From contig NZ_CP047420.1 in the NCBI RefSeq assembly GCF_009866655.1, forward strand, positions 1,240,001-1,304,000: a DNA stretch of 64,000 nt. The letters run 5' to 3'. The DNA comes from Rathayibacter sp. VKM Ac-2804 (GTDB lineage Bacteria > Actinomycetota > Actinomycetes > Actinomycetales > Microbacteriaceae). A program made the position numbers and the translations under genes. The stretch's first letter is position 1; every line of letters begins with the position of its first letter. Shown here piece after piece: positions 63,593 to 64,000 of the stretch. Under the pieces are notes generated by a model. That model made no database searches. It was given only the letters and a program-made list of their open reading frames with translations, and had not been told where the DNA came from.

Positions 63593-64000
63593 CGCCGACG
63601 AGACGACCGGCGACCCGTCGCCCCGGAACGACGCTCCGGCTCCCGAGTCCGAGCGGACGGCACCCGCGAGGGGCGCTGCCGACGACGTCCTGTTCCAGGA
63701 CGGCACCGCCGAGGAGTCCGCCGTTGAGGAGACCGCCGCCGCGGACGCGCCGGCCGCCGACGCTGCGGCGGAGCGCGACACCGAGCCGTCGAAGCCGGTC
63801 TCGTCGCCGGTCTGGAGCGACGAGATCGACGAGGACGACGAGTCGGACGACGACGAGGCCGCCGAGGCGGGCGTGGATCCGGAGGCGGGGCCCGCAGCGG
63901 ACGCCGGAGAGCCGGAGCCCCAGCCGGTCTACGAGCTCGACCCCGTGCTCGCAGGCTCCGAGGACCGTGCGCGCGAGGCGCTCCTCGACATCACGACCGC
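63585..64000 (+). CDS. DUF3027-domain protein, N-terminal part (runs off the window)
   Basis: The frame is open from ATG at 63585 to the last base, at least 138 codons. A very acidic low-complexity N-terminus (DEIDEDDESDDDEAAEAG) leads to YELDPVLAGSEDRAREALLDITTA, the beginning of the DUF3027 domain. Its start overlaps the stop of the cold-shock-domain gene by 8 bases (ATGCCTGA), and this pairing is frequent in actinobacteria. Function unknown. Confidence 0.75.
   Translation, partial: MPDADETTGDPSPRNDAPAPESERTAPARGAADDVLFQDGTAEESAVEETAAADAPAADAAAERDTEPSKPVSSPVWSDEIDEDDESDDDEAAEAGVDPEAGPAADAGEPEPQPVYELDPVLAGSEDRAREALLDITT

Overview
This 64 kb window is very GC-rich chromosomal DNA from an actinobacterium, most likely a member of the Microbacteriaceae (relatives of Rathayibacter, Clavibacter or Curtobacterium; the genus cannot be fixed by eye). 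The evidence is a mycothiol synthase (MshD), a GlnR-type regulator directly upstream of mshD, SenX3/RegX3 with PhoU, a fused IspDF, actinobacterial DUF families (DUF3027, DUF3072, DUF3263, DUF4032), an RskA-type anti-sigma factor, and many genes with a TANNNT -10 box only 6-7 nt from the start codon (leaderless mRNAs). Nearly all of the window is ordinary core chromosome. No prophage, insertion sequence, CRISPR array or plasmid gene was seen.

Layout: 1-4.8 kb, two tandem secreted, wall-anchored subtilases (the first cut by the window edge). 4.9-8.8 kb, one-carbon metabolism: purU diverges from glyA-folD, and a ZTP (pfl) riboswitch lies ahead of glyA. 9.1-11.3 kb, 5-oxoprolinase genes pxpA-pxpB-pxpC. 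11.4-13 kb, a zinc alcohol dehydrogenase and a YbaK-type deacylase. 13.1-17.4 kb, galactose use (galK, galT, a DeoR-family regulator, an aldose 1-epimerase), then DUF445. 18.7-21.4 kb, small conserved or unknown proteins and tRNA-Lys. 21.7-23.6 kb, a membrane protein, an ECF sigma factor and its RskA-type anti-sigma factor in overlapping order. 23.7-32.8 kb, the high-affinity phosphate operon pstSCAB, a Nudix/phosphatase MutT1-like enzyme, polyphosphate kinase, mshD and glnR. 32.8-40.3 kb, small membrane proteins, a nitrobindin-like protein, YgfZ, a FUSC-like exporter, two CorC/CNNM-type membrane proteins, a methyltransferase and gpmA. 41-43.7 kb, phoU diverging from senX3-regX3. 44-48.4 kb, an LpqE-like lipoprotein, ispDF, cysS and rlmB. 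49-52.6 kb, DUF4032, a sugar-type ABC ATPase and a membrane-anchored DsbA-like protein. 52.8-55.1 kb, tandem acyltransferase-3 genes ending inside tRNA-Thr. 55.2-64 kb, nitroreductase, msrB, an acetyltransferase, a LytR_C protein, a cold-shock protein, groEL with two CIRCE sites, an orphan WXG100 protein, a second two-component system, a cold-shock-domain protein and a truncated DUF3027 gene.

Two themes run across the window. First, phosphate: pstS and ppk each carry two 11-bp GTTCACC-type direct repeats, both exactly 27 nt upstream of a candidate -10 box. The likely binder, RegX3, is encoded in the same window next to phoU, so pst, ppk, phoU and senX3-regX3 form a coherent phosphate regulon. 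Second, repeats: the gaps between convergent genes (8.83-9.10, 13.03-13.09, 40.30-40.98, 43.68-44.01 and 48.44-48.95 kb) are filled with several families of short palindromic elements. These include tandem arrays and a roughly 100-bp MITE-like hairpin whose core is conserved while its complementary arms change together. This repeat landscape, and the phosphate-box geometry, are the most notable unexplained structure here.
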